A stretch of DNA of 64,000 bases from Arabidopsis thaliana. Lineage: Eukaryota; Streptophyta; Magnoliopsida; Brassicales; Brassicaceae. Of this stretch, positions 1 through 12,695 are shown piece by piece; position 1 is the stretch's first letter, and every line of letters begins with the position of its first letter. Where the stretch lies: NCBI RefSeq assembly GCF_000001735.4, contig NC_003075.7:13207001-13271000 (forward strand), written 5' to 3'. The translations under genes and the position numbers were made by a program. The notes beneath the pieces are model-generated. The model was given only the letters and a program-made list of their open reading frames with translations, did not search any database and was not told the DNA's origin.

Positions 1-2256
1 ACCAAGCCCGTCAAAGAACCTTATTGCAAAGAGATTATTTGCTCGTACATATCGAAGATCTACTGCCGAAACAAGTTTTTGCAGTTTCTGTCATAAATGA
101 TTATTTAGTTTGTATCCAAGCCCAAGGCCTTGAGCCCATGAGTGATGTTGGCCTGCTGGGGAAGCACCAGTTTTATCTTAGAACTTATCATTATTTCGTT
201 TGATAAGAGAATTTTTTTTTTATCTTTTATGTGAAGTTTATCTATTTCTTTCATCTATTTTTCTCTTTTTAACCTTTTCAATTATCTCTTTTAAAAAATA
301 CTTTTGAATATATATATTTTCATTTTCATTTTTTATTTGGTTTTGATATCAGTTTCTATTTTGTAAAAAAAACAAACAATTAGAAATTTTTACTTTCGAA
401 ATAGGTTCCTTAACATTGTTGTCAAGAGTTTAATCATAGTTTATAGATGGTAATGGTATCCAAAATAAGATATCTATCTATAAACAAATGAATTGTTGAG
501 GACAAATTTGTGGGTAGGTAGGTATGTCTTACAAGCAAAATATACTTGAAAATTTGCAAGTAGCAGATAAACAACGGGTACTCAAATTAATTAAACATTA
601 TTGACTTAGAGAACAGATAAAAAGTTTAGCTATAAATAAGCTTAGATTACGCGATTTGTTATATAAGCTCTCTCTCCTATCAGATTAAATTTTTAATTTT
701 TAAATGCTCGTAAATATTAAAAAGTTAAGGTCAACTTCCATAGCTGTTGAGAAAAATCATGTCACAAATTATTTTAATAGAAATCTTCTCGAGGAGGAAA
801 CACATTGCGGTATAAAATAAATCATCATAATTGAATAAGAACAAATAGCGAAATTTACATAAATTAAGTAGCAGAAACAAATTTGTTGTTTCCGATAAAT
901 ACAACTATAAAAAAAAATTCTTTATTTCTTTTTAATTAATTTTCTAGAAAATACATAAAAAATAAAACTATATATTAAAATTGATTATAAATATATTATT
1001 TTTTGTGATTTATATTTTCTATAATATTAAATCAATAATATTTAATTATTTATTTTGAAGTTTAGAATATAATAATAATAACTAATAAATAGTATATAAA
1101 ACCTAAAAAATTAATATTTCAGAAATAATTTTTTTCCTAAAAAATTAAATAAAAATGAACAAAAAAATACAAATTTTTTATGGGGAAAAAAATTTAATGG
1201 TAGCTCGGCTTGGAGCTTTCCCATGTGCTCATAAATAATTTGCCGTGCGACAGATTCTGTGGGCGTTTATTACACCTAAACCCATTATTATACAAAAAAT
1301 CAAAATTTAAAAAAACGAGAAATAACTTTGACAAAAAAAAAACGAGAAATAAAATAAGAAAGTTAAAATCAGAGAATAAGTATTTATTGTTAACTATGTA
1401 TTTTTCTGGTGTAACTAAGGTTTCGTAGTACTATGTTTTTCAGCTTTCGAGGTAGACAGACTATTACATAATTGATGATGTGATCAATTGAAAATATTTG
1501 TGATGGAAGAAAGGAAAAAAGCAACTTGTTATAAAGATGTGGAACTCAAACTATTAGATAAGGTTATGAAACTACCATATTTCTCTGTTGAAAAGAACTA
1601 TTGGTCCCAGAAAATGAGGTCATATACTGAGACTTTATATGGTTTCATTCCAAATTTCAAAATTTGACGTAATTCAGGAAGACATAAATGAAAGAGAAGA
1701 GGATTTGTTTCTTTCTACCAAAAGATAAGAAGGTTATCTTCAACTGAAAAACATAAATTCTGTCATAGTAACGTACGTGTTATATAGACGGCGTATGGAG
1801 ATGTCCATGTATTTGCTTTTTAGATAGTCCGTATACGTGTTTGTGTGTGGACATGTAGGTGAGTAATTGTCAAGCAAAAAGTGTTCACCAATTGATATTA
1901 GATTAAACATATATATATCTTAAAATCGGCCAAATATCCGCCAAAACCTTCTTCATATCCTAAGAAAACAAACGTTTCTCTCTTTACGTTTCGTACAGAA
2001 ATCTAGAATTCTAATATCATGCAACATAAGCTTATCAAAACTCAAAAAAAAAAAAGTTAAATCAATCAAAATTATAGACTTCTTCTGGTTAGTAAATTCT
2101 CAATTAAAAAAAAAAAATTAGACGGTGCAACGAAAACCACATTAGATATATTATTTATTTCTTAAATGTAAATAAGCTTATTTAACAAACAAAAGAAAAT
2201 CGGGTGGCGACTTCCGAGATTCGCGGGGTACTCAAATGAAATGAACAAAACTACAA

Positions 2257-2302
2257 AGTCAACCATTTGAGAAAAGTTGACTTTTCAATTTGATGACGTG
2301 GC
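2257..2302. promoter_or_regulatory. Mirrored W-boxes plus ABRE/TGACG motif
   Basis: AGTCAA at 2257-2262 and TTGACT at 2277-2282 are W-box cores in opposite orientation, part of a 7-bp inverted repeat. They are followed by TGACGTGGC at 2294-2302, which combines a TGACG (TGA factor) core with an ABRE-like ACGTGGC. WRKY, TGA and bZIP factors bind these cores in general. Binding here is inferred from motif matches only. The site is about 1.2 kb upstream of the PIRL8 start codon. Confidence 0.35.
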
Positions 2303-3374
2303 ATACAGCTTTACGGGGCCGTACCTTCGCTTCCCTTCTCGGACATATCTTTTATCTTATTTTAAAAATATATTTCTCGTACATATAAATATAACCACAA
2401 TAATTTAATTTTTGTTATAACCTCGACAAAATAGATGACAAGTCTCTAACAAATATCGTTCTCACAAATCCTTTAACTTTATGTTTTGTGTCTAGTACTC
2501 TTATATAGTTGTTAGTTATTTAATTTCAAAGGTGGATTATATAAGTATAGTGGCAGAGTCACTTTAGAGATAGTGGGGTCAAGTGACCTGTGACCCCTAT
2601 AACATCTATAAAAAATTTGTTTGTATGTAATTTGTTGTTGGGGTAAATTCTCCGAGTTGATTCCTGTGTCATGAGTTCAATACTAATATGTGACTCTTTT
2701 TAATTTAATCATTCCATTTTTCGACTTAATCCATTTGTTTACTTGACACATGGTAATTATTATTTCGTCTAAATGTATATAACCATTAACGTTTTTTTTA
2801 ATATTTTTCTTATACTACAATGGTTTTGTTCAAGCGCCAAAAAGTTAACAACTTAAAACATCAAAGCAACCAATCAAATTGAATATTAGGTTAGTATATT
2901 TCAATTAATATAGTTTTTTTTTTGGTATGAGAGAGGAGACAAATTTCAATTAAAGTAGTTCGCCACTGAAATAATTATACTACATAAAATATGTTACAAA
3001 ATATTAAAATACTGTGAAATTATAATATCTTTTAATAAACATTAATCACATATAATCCTAATATACATACAGTATTCTAAAAACACTTTTTAAATATTAT
3101 ATAACCGTATATATAAATTGATACAGCTTTAGGTTCAACTCTTTGTAAAACCTCAACATTTCATTCTAATGAAATACACATTCTTATCAAAAATATATAA
3201 TAATATAGATATATAGAGCCAGAGTAAACTGATAATGAGATACTTAATACAACCAAACAAAAATCTAGAGAGAGATAGAGAATTTCAAGTTTTCAACGCA
3301 AAGCCCTCTCTTATCATCCGTACATATCTTCCATTTCGATCTTCAACTCCCTCTATTCAATTTCTTTATAATTA

Positions 3375-3384
3375 TATATAAATA
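3375..3384 (+). promoter_or_regulatory. TATA-like box of PIRL8
   Basis: TATATAAATA lies about 140 bp upstream of the PIRL8 start codon and is followed by a CT-rich stretch typical of a plant 5' leader. Position and sequence fit a core promoter. The transcription start itself cannot be seen. Confidence 0.45.
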
Positions 3385-3521
3385 GTATATGGTGTCTACT
3401 CAGTTATATAACACATCTTCTTCATAACCTCTCTCTTTCCTCATCGCTCTCTCTATCTCTCTTTCTTTGTGGGTTCTAGTTTGTGTGTATATATACTATA
3501 TGCACATACACATAGGAAGAT

Positions 3522-6149
3522 ATGATGGGTTACGAGCAGATGAATCAGATGACAATGACGACAACAGCGATGATGAAGAATTACAATAAGAAGGGACTAA
3601 TCAATACTCCACAGAAGAAAATGACGAGGAGAAGTGTGTCGGCTATTGATGGTGGTGCAGCTGCGACGGCTAAAGAAGGAGATCGCCGTCAGAATATCAA
3701 GACTCTTGATCTTAGCGGCATGTCCTTGGCTTCTCTCTCTGCCTCTTCTATCAACTTAGCTTCAATCTCCAAACTCGATCTCTCCAACAACAATATTCAG
3801 GTTTTCAACAAATATATAGAAATGAAACACTTGTTCATTTATCTTATGGAAATAGCAATTTTTTCTCATTAATTTTTTTAAGATTTTAAACCTCAACAAC
3901 AACCTATAAACCCATATGTTTTTTTCTTTGTAATTACAAAATATCCAAAAGTACTTGAATTCTAGAAAGCGATTGTTTTCACAGTACCTTTGAAAACATG
4001 GTCTTTCCTATTTATCGAAAAAAACATGGTCTTTCCATAATTAACTTATAAATATATTTTACATGATAATATATTAATTTAACAATTTAAAATACGTGAC
4101 AATAATATATATAGCTAGCTAGCTCTTAAGTTGAGGCAAAACAAATTACGTGAGTTTCATCGAGACTCGAGTTTTTTTTTTGGGTTTTCAGAGACTTGAG
4201 AGGTTAACAAGGATATTATAACCATTTGATTCGGCCTATTCATAATAAAGTTGTGGCCTTGTGGGCTCTAATTAAATCATGAGAGATCGTTGCTCACTAA
4301 AAATAAAGAAATTATAAAGATTGTAGCGAAGATGAAGCAAGGAAACTTCCTCTTGCATATACAAGATTTAATTATGTATATCGTAACTAGACAAAAAAAG
4401 AGGTTACGGATAAAACAAATTTTGCCAGAAGTACTTACCAGAAAATTTATAACCATCACTATTTACGATATATATACGTATGACATCTATATATCATGAA
4501 ATAAATGCAGACAACACTTTGCACAAATTTCTTTCGGTCAACTCGAACCTCATAAAGCATATTCGTTTCTATTTACTCAATGTCTGGGTGGATAAGCAAT
4601 TGAGCCACAAGTGTTCGTTTTTTTACGTTACATAGTTGTTAATTTGTTATATACATAAAACATCAACGAATAGCATTAACTATCCATATATACGTGTTGT
4701 TCGTAATAGTTACATACCTCTTTGGAATCTGTCCTCGTCCACTAGCAAAATTGTCAAAAACAAAAAGGAAAAAACCCTTATCAAAAGATAAATTTTTGGA
4801 TTCGATTGATGACATATTGTATATAGAACGGTAAAGATTTTTAAAAACGATTAAACTCTGAATCTCTTAAACTTTATATACGTGTGTGTGTAGTGTGTAG
4901 TGTGTAGGTAGTGTGTACCACTTAAAACTTTAAAAATTGTATCACTCATTTATTTATTTTTCTGATGGCAGAAAATTCCGGAATCTCTAGTAGCGAGAAT
5001 GTTAAATTTGTGGGCATTGGATTTGCAATCCAATCAGCTAAAAACTCTTCCAAACTCCATTGGATGTCTTTCCAAACTTAAGTTTCTTAATGTCTCCGGA
5101 AATTATCTCCAATCTCTCCCCAAAACTATAGAAGATTGCAGGTAAGACCACTTCCTTGCGTAAGTATCTATATTCCAAGTAATGTACCAAAACGCGAAAC
5201 GCAAAAACAAAACGCAGATCGCTGGAAGAGCTGAACGCCAACTTCAACGAGCTTACAAGGCTCCCAGACGCGATAGGGTTTGAGCTAACGAATCTGACGA
5301 AGCTCTCCGTCAACTCAAACAAGCTTGTTCTCTTGCCAAACTCCGTTAGCTACTTGACGTCGCTGCGTGTGCTCGACGCGCGGCTAAACCGCCTTAGTTC
5401 CCTCCCTGAGGATCTTGAGAACCTCGTGAACCTTCAGGTCCTCAACGTTAGCCAGAACTTCCAGCACTTGACGACGTTACCTTACTCCGTTGGGTTGTTG
5501 ATATCTCTCGTGGAGCTTGATGTTAGTTATAACGGAATTACGGTTTTACCAGACTCCCTCGGCTGTCTTCGCCGGATTCAGAAGCTATCCGTGGAGGGTA
5601 ATCCCCTCATTTCCCCACCATTTGAAGTGGTATGTACAATTGTTTTTCAGACAAAACCTATTAATTTGTTTTTTTTAGAAATGCATTCAACAAAAAATAA
5701 TATAATACAAAGTATAACTTGTATCACAAGCATTATGATCTACGGAATTAGATCATGACTTGTATCACAAGCATGGTACGCGAAACTTTTGAGACATATA
5801 AACTAAAATGTCTTGTTCTTGCTCATCCGTTAGTGACATAGTTTAAATCTGATGACAGGTGGAACAGGGGTTGGAAGCATTGAAGCAGTATATGAGCGAG
5901 AAGATGACCGAGTCTTATAAGAAAACTCCGACCAAGAAAAAGTCTTGGGGCATTGGTAAGCTCGTAAAGTACGGCCTGAGCTCTTCTCCGGGGAGGAGTA
6001 CCGGCCGTGAAGACGGGAAGGAAGGCTTCATCAATGTATCTGATTACCGCCAAATCGACGGAATCGCCTCACCGCGACATGTGTCCCTCTTCAACCCGCG
6101 ACGCCTCTTGTCTCCACTCTCCGCGTATTTCTCTCCTCCTAGGTATTAG
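3522..6149 (+). CDS. PIRL8: Plant intracellular Ras-group LRR protein PIRL8
   Basis: Four exons: 3522-3800, 4972-5141, 5218-5629, 5859-6149, giving 383 residues, the length I recall for PIRL8. Residues 1 to about 65 are polar, basic and Met/Thr-rich. Residues about 66-287 hold roughly nine leucine-rich repeats of the Ras-binding (SHOC2/SUR-8-like) type, with the recurring pattern LxxLPxxIxxLxxLxxLxL. The last about 95 residues are basic and contain [13 protein letters not shown]. Known of the family: PIRLs are cytoplasmic or nuclear LRR proteins, some needed for gametophyte development, and probably act as protein-interaction scaffolds; no enzyme domain is present. Intron 1 is about 1.2 kb and AT-rich; the others are short. 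All splice phases join cleanly. The specific partner of PIRL8 is not evident from sequence. Confidence 0.93.
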
Positions 6150-7097
6150 CTTATTTAGGTGTGTTGTCTGTCTTTTTTTTTTTCATCTTCTACATACGAT
6201 TCCATACCGTTTTCACTGTTACATCCATGTAGTGTTAAATTGTTAATGTTCTTTTACGTTGTTTTCTGCATGCTTGGTGTGAGGATAAAATTTAATTAAA
6301 TTGTGTATACGTTTTTTTTTCCCTGTCTCATAGAATTTTTCTATGGCTTTTCTCATTTCGTTGTATTGTAGTTCAATTTTGTTGAACACATTTGTAAACT
6401 ATTACATAGACACTTAATATTTTACTATGTATATAATGTAAAATCGCATTTTTGAAAGTACTCCACCATCCTTCTCAGCCTTTGTTTGGGTAGAAAGCTA
6501 ATATGGGCCCCAAATGAGATGATAGGCTTGAGTCCTGACATTGATCCGGTTAAAAGATAATCCGAGGAGAGAACAAAATAACAAATCATCAAAATGTTTG
6601 TTACATAGGCAGAGAAATGGTTGTTTTGGAAGACTTCGTAGATAGGTTTTTTTTTTGGTAGGAACTTCATAGATAGGTTTGATCTCGTCAAAAAGTGTGG
6701 GCTAGCTGATAAAATAACATCACATTACAAAAATACATAGCTCATGTTATTTTCTCAAGAGCTCGTGTGCTTTATCTAATCTTGTTTCACCAAATCCAAT
6801 TTACTGTACAGTTTAGTACGAATTAGTACGAATAATTTACTATAACGAGTAGCCATCTATTGGCTACCACTAAAATCTGTGGGGGCATTCCACAATTAGC
6901 AATCAAAAATTGATAACCAATCTTCTACAATTAGTCATCTATTGCAACCAATCACTGGATGGATCAAAATGTATTGATCCGTAGGTGAGCTTATTACATA
7001 ACACAGAGGTCTAAGTAGTAAGTATATAATAACTGAAACCCAAAGTAGTTTGAGAAATCAATGCCAGATATTTAACTAACCAAACCACAAAATAGAA
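6150..7097. other. Intergenic region, convergent 3' ends
   Basis: This stretch lies between the 3' end of PIRL8 (+) and the 3' end of the small minus-strand gene at 7098. It is AT-rich, with no convincing ORF. The first about 250 bp, T-rich and containing TTGT-type sequence, probably include the PIRL8 3' UTR and poly(A) signals. Confidence 0.5.
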
Positions 7098-7429
7098 TTA
7101 ACCTTTGTTTGCAGACTCCTCCTTCTCGTCTCCTTCATCGTTTTCGATCTGAGGTAATGTCTGCAACCAAAGTGAACGAAAAGGGAAATGAATTATCAGA
7201 ACATCTATCTCCATTCTCCACGGATTTTCAAAACATATTTTTTTGGTTCAGCTAGACATTTCATCGAACACCTTACATACATTTGTAAAGAAAGACAACT
7301 TACGAGATCTGGCTTGTATATATTGTGAACGACGGAGGCTCCGGCGAGCAGAGAGGCTACAACTACGACTGTCGACCACGCTAGTGACGGTGTTCCCGTC
7401 GGCTTCTTCCCGCCAAATTTATTGTTCAT
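7098..7429 (-). CDS. Small single-pass membrane protein (62 aa)
   Basis: Two exons on the minus strand: 7429-7304 (42 codons) and 7160-7098 (20 codons plus stop), joined in phase 0 with a consensus GTAAGT donor and TTGCAG acceptor. The product starts MNNKFGGKKPTGTP, then has one hydrophobic segment at residues about 17-33 (AWSTVVVVASLLAGASV), then an acidic Glu/Asp-rich tail. A short Lys/Gly-rich N-terminus, one membrane span and an acidic C-terminus are what can be seen. It corresponds in position to a small gene between PIRL8 and the L18ae-like gene (probably AT4G26055). I recognise no family and assign no function. Confidence 0.75.
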
Positions 7430-7971
7430 CTTTTTGTCTCTTCGATGCTTTGTTTTTTTGTTCTTCTTTTTGCTTTGGGCAAATCAGGAAATTAGTAACA
7501 GTCTTGATTTCATTTATAGTCTATAGAAGTTGATAAATAATTTAATTTACACTTATAAAATTGGGTATGATAAAAAGTACTCCTGCTTCAAAATCGTCCA
7601 TAATTAATGGTAATCAATCCAATTTCTACTGCATTTGTCATAAATAATCATCTTTATTCTTGATGTAATCAGTGTTCAACCAAAATACTGAACAAACACT
7701 GGTTTCATAAGAAGCAGAAAAAATGTAAAAACATTTCATTCGAGCTCAAGAAAGAAACAACCATTTACTCATTTATTATTGTATTTTCTGTTCTTTGTAC
7801 ACACTGCAGATTTTTGAGAAGAAAATGATACAGAGCTTGAGAGAGGTCTAACTATAATCTGTGTATATAGGGTTTATATATATATCTAAGTCCCCTCCTT
7901 TTTCCTTTGACAAGGATGAGACTTTCCATCATATATATCTCAAGATTATGGCGTATAAGTCAGAGAACCCA

Positions 7972-8955
7972 TTAGAGCCACCAGAAAACAACAATCACTA
8001 GTAGCAAGAGGGAGAATCCCATCGCCTGCAACATCACCAGATTTTCAATTTTTCATCATTCTCTCCAAAAACGTATACAGTAATATGAGATAGAGAAAAA
8101 GAGTTATTACAGTGATTGCGGAAGCAGCAAGGCCGGCTCTTTCTCTAGGATCCTTGCGGTAGTAGTTCCCGAAATATAAAAGTGTTGCATAGTACCATAA
8201 GAAAGGGAACACAAAACCCAAGAGAAAGCTGCAAAACAAGAAGATAGCTTGTAAATCTAAACTGAATATAGAGAAGCTGCGTTGACTTCAACTCAAAAAA
8301 AACTTAATACTCTCTACTCACGAGAACCATCCGATTCCACAACCAAAGCATGGAAGAGGCTTGTCATACACTCCATTTTCCACCTCGTCTACGTCTTTTA
8401 CAAGCGTATATCTTCCTTTCCCACACACCATAGCATCTATCATACAAAGCCAATGTGTATTAGCTTATGGAAAAGGTGCAAAAATCAAAGTGCAGGAGTT
8501 CCACACATGAACAAATCTTTTAAAGAGAAGGCTTGTGGAGAATAGTGGTAGTAGTACCTTTAACTGCAGAGTAATATTTAGCAACTGGTCTCACGAGACC
8601 GGCATGCTTATCAGCTACGGATTTAACCAGCTCTGCACTTCCATCACCACGCTCTTTAACAGCTGCAAATAACAGATAAGATTTAATCCAAAGAGGACTC
8701 TACTTGGACATCATGAGAAGGTACAGAGTTAACTTAATGTTATCTCATCTCAAGACCATGCCCCCTTGTTCCTAAAACAAAAATTTATGATCTTTGACTG
8801 TTGGTGAACAATCACTTCCAGCTAGTCAACAACTTAGTTGTGAGATTTAGATGATCCTCTATTCTAGTAACAAGAACTAACAAAGCACATATCTTTTGAG
8901 GACTAATATGAATCGAAAGAGATAAAAAGGGAGGAAGATGATTACTTTCTCCCAT
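7972..8955 (-). CDS. 60S ribosomal protein L18a-like (L18ae family) membrane protein
   Basis: Five coding exons on the minus strand: 8955-8946, 8662-8558, 8436-8322, 8228-8111, 8025-7972, giving 133 residues. The first coding exon carries only 10 coding bases (ATG GGA GAA A). The protein has a polar N-terminus, then a conserved block VYDKPLPCFGCGIGWF, then two hydrophobic helices (FLLGFVFPFLWYYATLLYFG and MGFSLLLLVIVVFWWL) separated by a basic loop NYYRKDPRER. That block and the two helices are the hallmark of plant L18ae-like proteins, which carry this ribosomal-protein name by annotation but look like small membrane proteins. Some members have been linked to defence or fertilisation; this one's role is unknown. 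A 5' UTR intron probably ends near 9037. Reading through exon 4 gives an alternative C-terminus ending at 8045. Confidence 0.85.
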
Positions 8956-10796
8956 ACGTTCTTCAGCAGATGATGAAAATGCTAAGCTCTTGCTTATAAG
9001 TTTGTGTCGTGACCCACAAGATCTTCAAATTGCCTGCAACAAAACATTAACAATATGAATGAATTTCAGAAAGGAAAACATAGAAAACAGAGACGATTTC
9101 AGCTAAAACCGTAGCAGCAATCAAACCAACAAGAAATTGAAATCAGCGTAACAGAAGCATGAAAAAGTCTGAATCAGATTATCTTCTCTATTTGGAAAAA
9201 GAACATATATGAGACAATAGGACTTCAAATTCATCGGAAGAATGAAATCCACACGAACCGGAGACTGCTCCGGGAAGTAAAAGGAAACCGATGGAGATGA
9301 ATAACTTACCAGATTATAATTTCTAGAGCACAAATTCGAGAAGAGATTTGATTTCAAGGGCAGAGGGAATATAAATATCGGATCAAGAAATCTGGAAGCG
9401 AGAGAGTCGTCGTGCTTCGTCTTCTTCTTGTGCTGCTTGTTTCAACTTCGTCAGCGTGATAAATGCGTAGAGAGCGGAAGATGCAAGAAAAATGAAAGTC
9501 TATTTTTTCTTTTGCCTAAAGCAAGTTTGTCTCTTTTCTAGTACTATTTTGCTTAATTAAATACTTTTAATGTCTTAACAACTATACGAGTATTTAATTC
9601 TTCCACTAATCTTTTGTCCTTTTCATGATTTATATTATGTAATCAATAATGATGTTTTTACTCACATAATTTTGTAGTGAAATTAGCTCTAAGAAATTAC
9701 AATTTTTCTATTTCTTTTTTTTTTTTGGAAAAATGAATGGACTTTTCTTAAACAACACTTTTTCAAAATGAAATAAACATTATTTTGGTATTATATTTTT
9801 TATATATATTTTTTTTTGTAATTCAGAAAGCTTCGACACTGTTAGATTTAGACCATTCTAGATACGTTACCAGTTACCACTTACCAGTAGCCACATAACA
9901 GTACTAGTTCATATATAGCATAAATAGTTACCAGATTTTGATGTTTTCAAATTAAATATGCGACTAAAACTCTAAAATCATTCAAAGTTATTATTATTTA
10001 TGAGTTTAGTTTTCTTCTTTTCCTTTCGTACAAGTTAGATATCATGTATAATTAACCAACTGTCCATCATAATCTCATATATTCTGGATCAAATCGTCCG
10101 TTTAATATAGTTGAATATGTCTCTATAATTATTTTAAAATGTTACTTGTGTTATTTAAGTAATACAGAATTATGTAATAGATAAAAAATTGTTTGACCAA
10201 AAAAAAAAAGAGATTAAAAACAATGTTAACTTTTCGTCCAAGTAGACACCACATACCAAGTTACCAACAACACTTCACATTTGATCATTTTAGTTGATCT
10301 CTTCCATCCATGTGGTATTAATCTAAAATATCCAATGATTATGACATCTTATTTTATTTTGGCAACGATCGAGTATTACCATTAATTAAAATCAACATGC
10401 TATTAAATAATCCAAATAGGCAAAAACTTCACAATCAAAAGAGAAGAAGACCATTCGTCGAAGAAAATTACTCACAAGAGTATAAAACTATATATATGAT
10501 CAGCCTATTCTTAATGTGAACATTGAGAAGTGGGGAGGTTAAAATGCAATGATTTTGATCCAAAGTTATTGTTGACAAAGACAATTAAAGAAGGAAAATT
10601 CAAAGGAGAGATGAGTCAAGGACAAGTCAACGACCATTTCGTCTTCGTCTTCTTCTTTATACTCATTAGCTACACGACGTCGACGGTTCGTCATTCTTCC
10701 TCTAAGCTTTATCTTTCTGATCTCTGACCTTGTGTCTCTGTGCATGTGTGTTTATCTGCTACTGTGTTTTGTCGGTTTGATCTCCAAAAACCAGAC
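8956..10796. other. Divergent upstream region of L18ae-like gene and MKK1
   Basis: Both flanking genes are transcribed away from this stretch. The left 500 bp probably hold the 5' UTR and a leader intron of the L18ae-like gene, since an intron acceptor-like site is visible near 9037 on the minus strand. The middle (about 9500-10500) is very AT-rich with long T and A runs. From about 10600 it becomes less AT-rich and CT-rich, as expected of the MKK1 5' leader. No other gene was found. Confidence 0.5.
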
Positions 10797-12695
10797 ATGA
10801 ACAGAGGAAGCTTATGCCCTAATCCCATCTGTCTCCCTCCTCTTGAGCAATCCATCTCCAAATTCTTGTAACTCTCTTTCTCTTTTTCTCTGTGTGGATT
10901 CTTTTTAAATGTCAATATTAGGGCATTATCCATAAATGTTTCTAGTGATTACTCTGTTTTTATTCTTCAGATTTAGATTTATAGTTGGTGATTACTCTGT
11001 TTTATTCTGCAAATCAGAGTTCACTGTTCTCTGTTTCTAGGATTTGTTTTCATACCACAAGTGATTCTACAGTCTTTTACTGTGTAATCATTGTTAGGAA
11101 TTGAAATTGTTTGAATGGAGTTTTCTGACATTGAAAATTGGATTAGAACACAGAGTGGAACGTTTAAAGATGGAGATCTTCGAGTGAACAAAGATGGAAT
11201 CCAGACCGTGTCTCTGTCCGAACCAGGAGCTGTAAGTTTGTTTATTCATGAGATCTCACTTCCTTTCGTACATTATGTAACTCCATGATTGAATTTGGAT
11301 GTTTTTGGTTTTTGCAGCCACCTCCTATTGAGCCATTGGACAACCAATTGAGTTTGGCAGATTTAGAAGTGATCAAAGTCATTGGCAAAGGAAGTAGTGG
11401 TAATGTCCAGTTGGTCAAACACAAACTCACTCAACAGTTTTTCGCTCTTAAGGTCGTTGATTCAGATTCTTGTTGTTACTTCTTTTTCTAGTGTTTTCTT
11501 CTCTCTTGGTTCACAAAGATACATGATATTATTTTCAGGTCATTCAATTGAACACAGAAGAATCAACATGTCGGGCGATTTCTCAGGAGCTGAGAATAAA
11601 CTTGAGCTCGCAATGTCCATATCTTGTCTCATGTTATCAATCTTTCTACCACAACGGTCTTGTTTCAATCATATTGGAATTCATGGATGGTGGATCCCTT
11701 GCAGACTTGTTAAAGAAAGTCGGAAAAGTTCCTGAAAACATGCTATCTGCCATCTGCAAGCGAGTACTCTACGCGAAATCTTTAAACATCTCTACCGGTT
11801 TTCTATTTTTATCTTCTCTAATAAAACACATAACTAAGCTCATTCTTCTCTACTAAACGCAGGTTCTTCGAGGTCTTTGTTATATTCATCATGAGAGGCG
11901 AATCATTCATCGGGACTTAAAGCCTTCAAACTTGCTAATCAATCATAGAGGTGAAGTCAAGATCACAGACTTTGGTGTCAGCAAGATCTTGACAAGCACA
12001 AGTAGTCTTGCTAATTCTTTCGTGGGCACATACCCTTATATGTCTGTGAGTCTCCTCCATTCACCTCTCAACACTCAATATACATACAAACTCAATTTTC
12101 AGAGTTACAAGTGGTTTTATACGACTTACTGGTGTTGTTATCATGTTTTGCAGCCAGAGAGAATCAGCGGGAGTTTGTACAGTAACAAGAGCGATATTTG
12201 GAGCTTGGGACTGGTTTTGCTCGAATGTGCAACGGGTAAATTCCCGTATACTCCTCCAGAACACAAGAAAGGATGGAGTAGCGTGTACGAGCTTGTGGAC
12301 GCCATTGTTGAAAACCCGCCTCCTTGTGCACCTTCCAATCTCTTTTCTCCAGAGTTTTGCTCCTTCATCTCGCAATGGTGAGACAGATTTCGACCAGTTG
12401 TCATGTCATTTTTGTTGCTATAACGAGTAGGCATTTGAAATGGTGCTTTAACTTGTGTAGTGTACAAAAAGATCCAAGGGACAGAAAATCAGCAAAGGAG
12501 CTTCTGGTGCGTTAATCATATAAGACTCTGAGTCTTTCACCTTGTACTGTCTTGGACTACTTTTAACGATCTTTTTTCTGGTTCCATCTTGGTGAATAGG
12601 AACACAAGTTCGTAAAGATGTTTGAAGATTCGGATACAAATCTCTCGGCTTACTTCACCGACGCAGGATCTTTGATTCCCCCACTTGCTAACTAG
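10797..12695 (+). CDS. MKK1: MAP kinase kinase 1 (MKK1/MEK1)
   Basis: Eight exons: 10797-10867, 11147-11231, 11318-11452, 11539-11763, 11863-12045, 12154-12377, 12461-12506, 12600-12695, giving 354 residues, as expected for MKK1. The kinase domain shows the Gly loop GKGSSG (75-80), ATP-binding Lys-97, HRDLKPSN with catalytic Asp-190, and DFG at 208-210. The activation loop has the plant MAPKK pattern S/T-x5-S/T as Thr-218 and Ser-224. Known role: dual-specificity kinase phosphorylating MPK4, downstream of MEKK1, in immunity, wounding and cold/salt stress; largely redundant with MKK2. The start is set by [19 protein letters not shown] in exon 1. An in-frame ATG at 11115 inside intron 1 offers an alternative N-terminus (see findings). 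ABI1 follows tail to tail. Confidence 0.97.

Larger units (their letters stand above)
1..3521. other. Intergenic region upstream of PIRL8
   Basis: AT-rich sequence with many poly-A/T runs. No ORF begins with ATG and looks like protein, and no tRNA-like sequence was found. Candidate regulatory motifs of the downstream gene are concentrated in 2250-2310 and a TATA-like element lies at 3375-3384. The pyrimidine-rich stretch just before 3522 resembles a plant 5' leader. A gene ending left of position 1 could reach into the first few hundred bases, but nothing identifies it. Confidence 0.6.

Noticed and set aside
4883..4917. GTGT/TAGTGTG repeat in PIRL8 intron 1 as a regulatory repeat
   Set aside because: It is a short, irregular simple repeat near, but not at, the acceptor; no evidence for function.
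6425..6691. 88-codon minus-strand ORF
   Set aside because: No ATG-supported coding character or family match; AT-rich intergenic composition.
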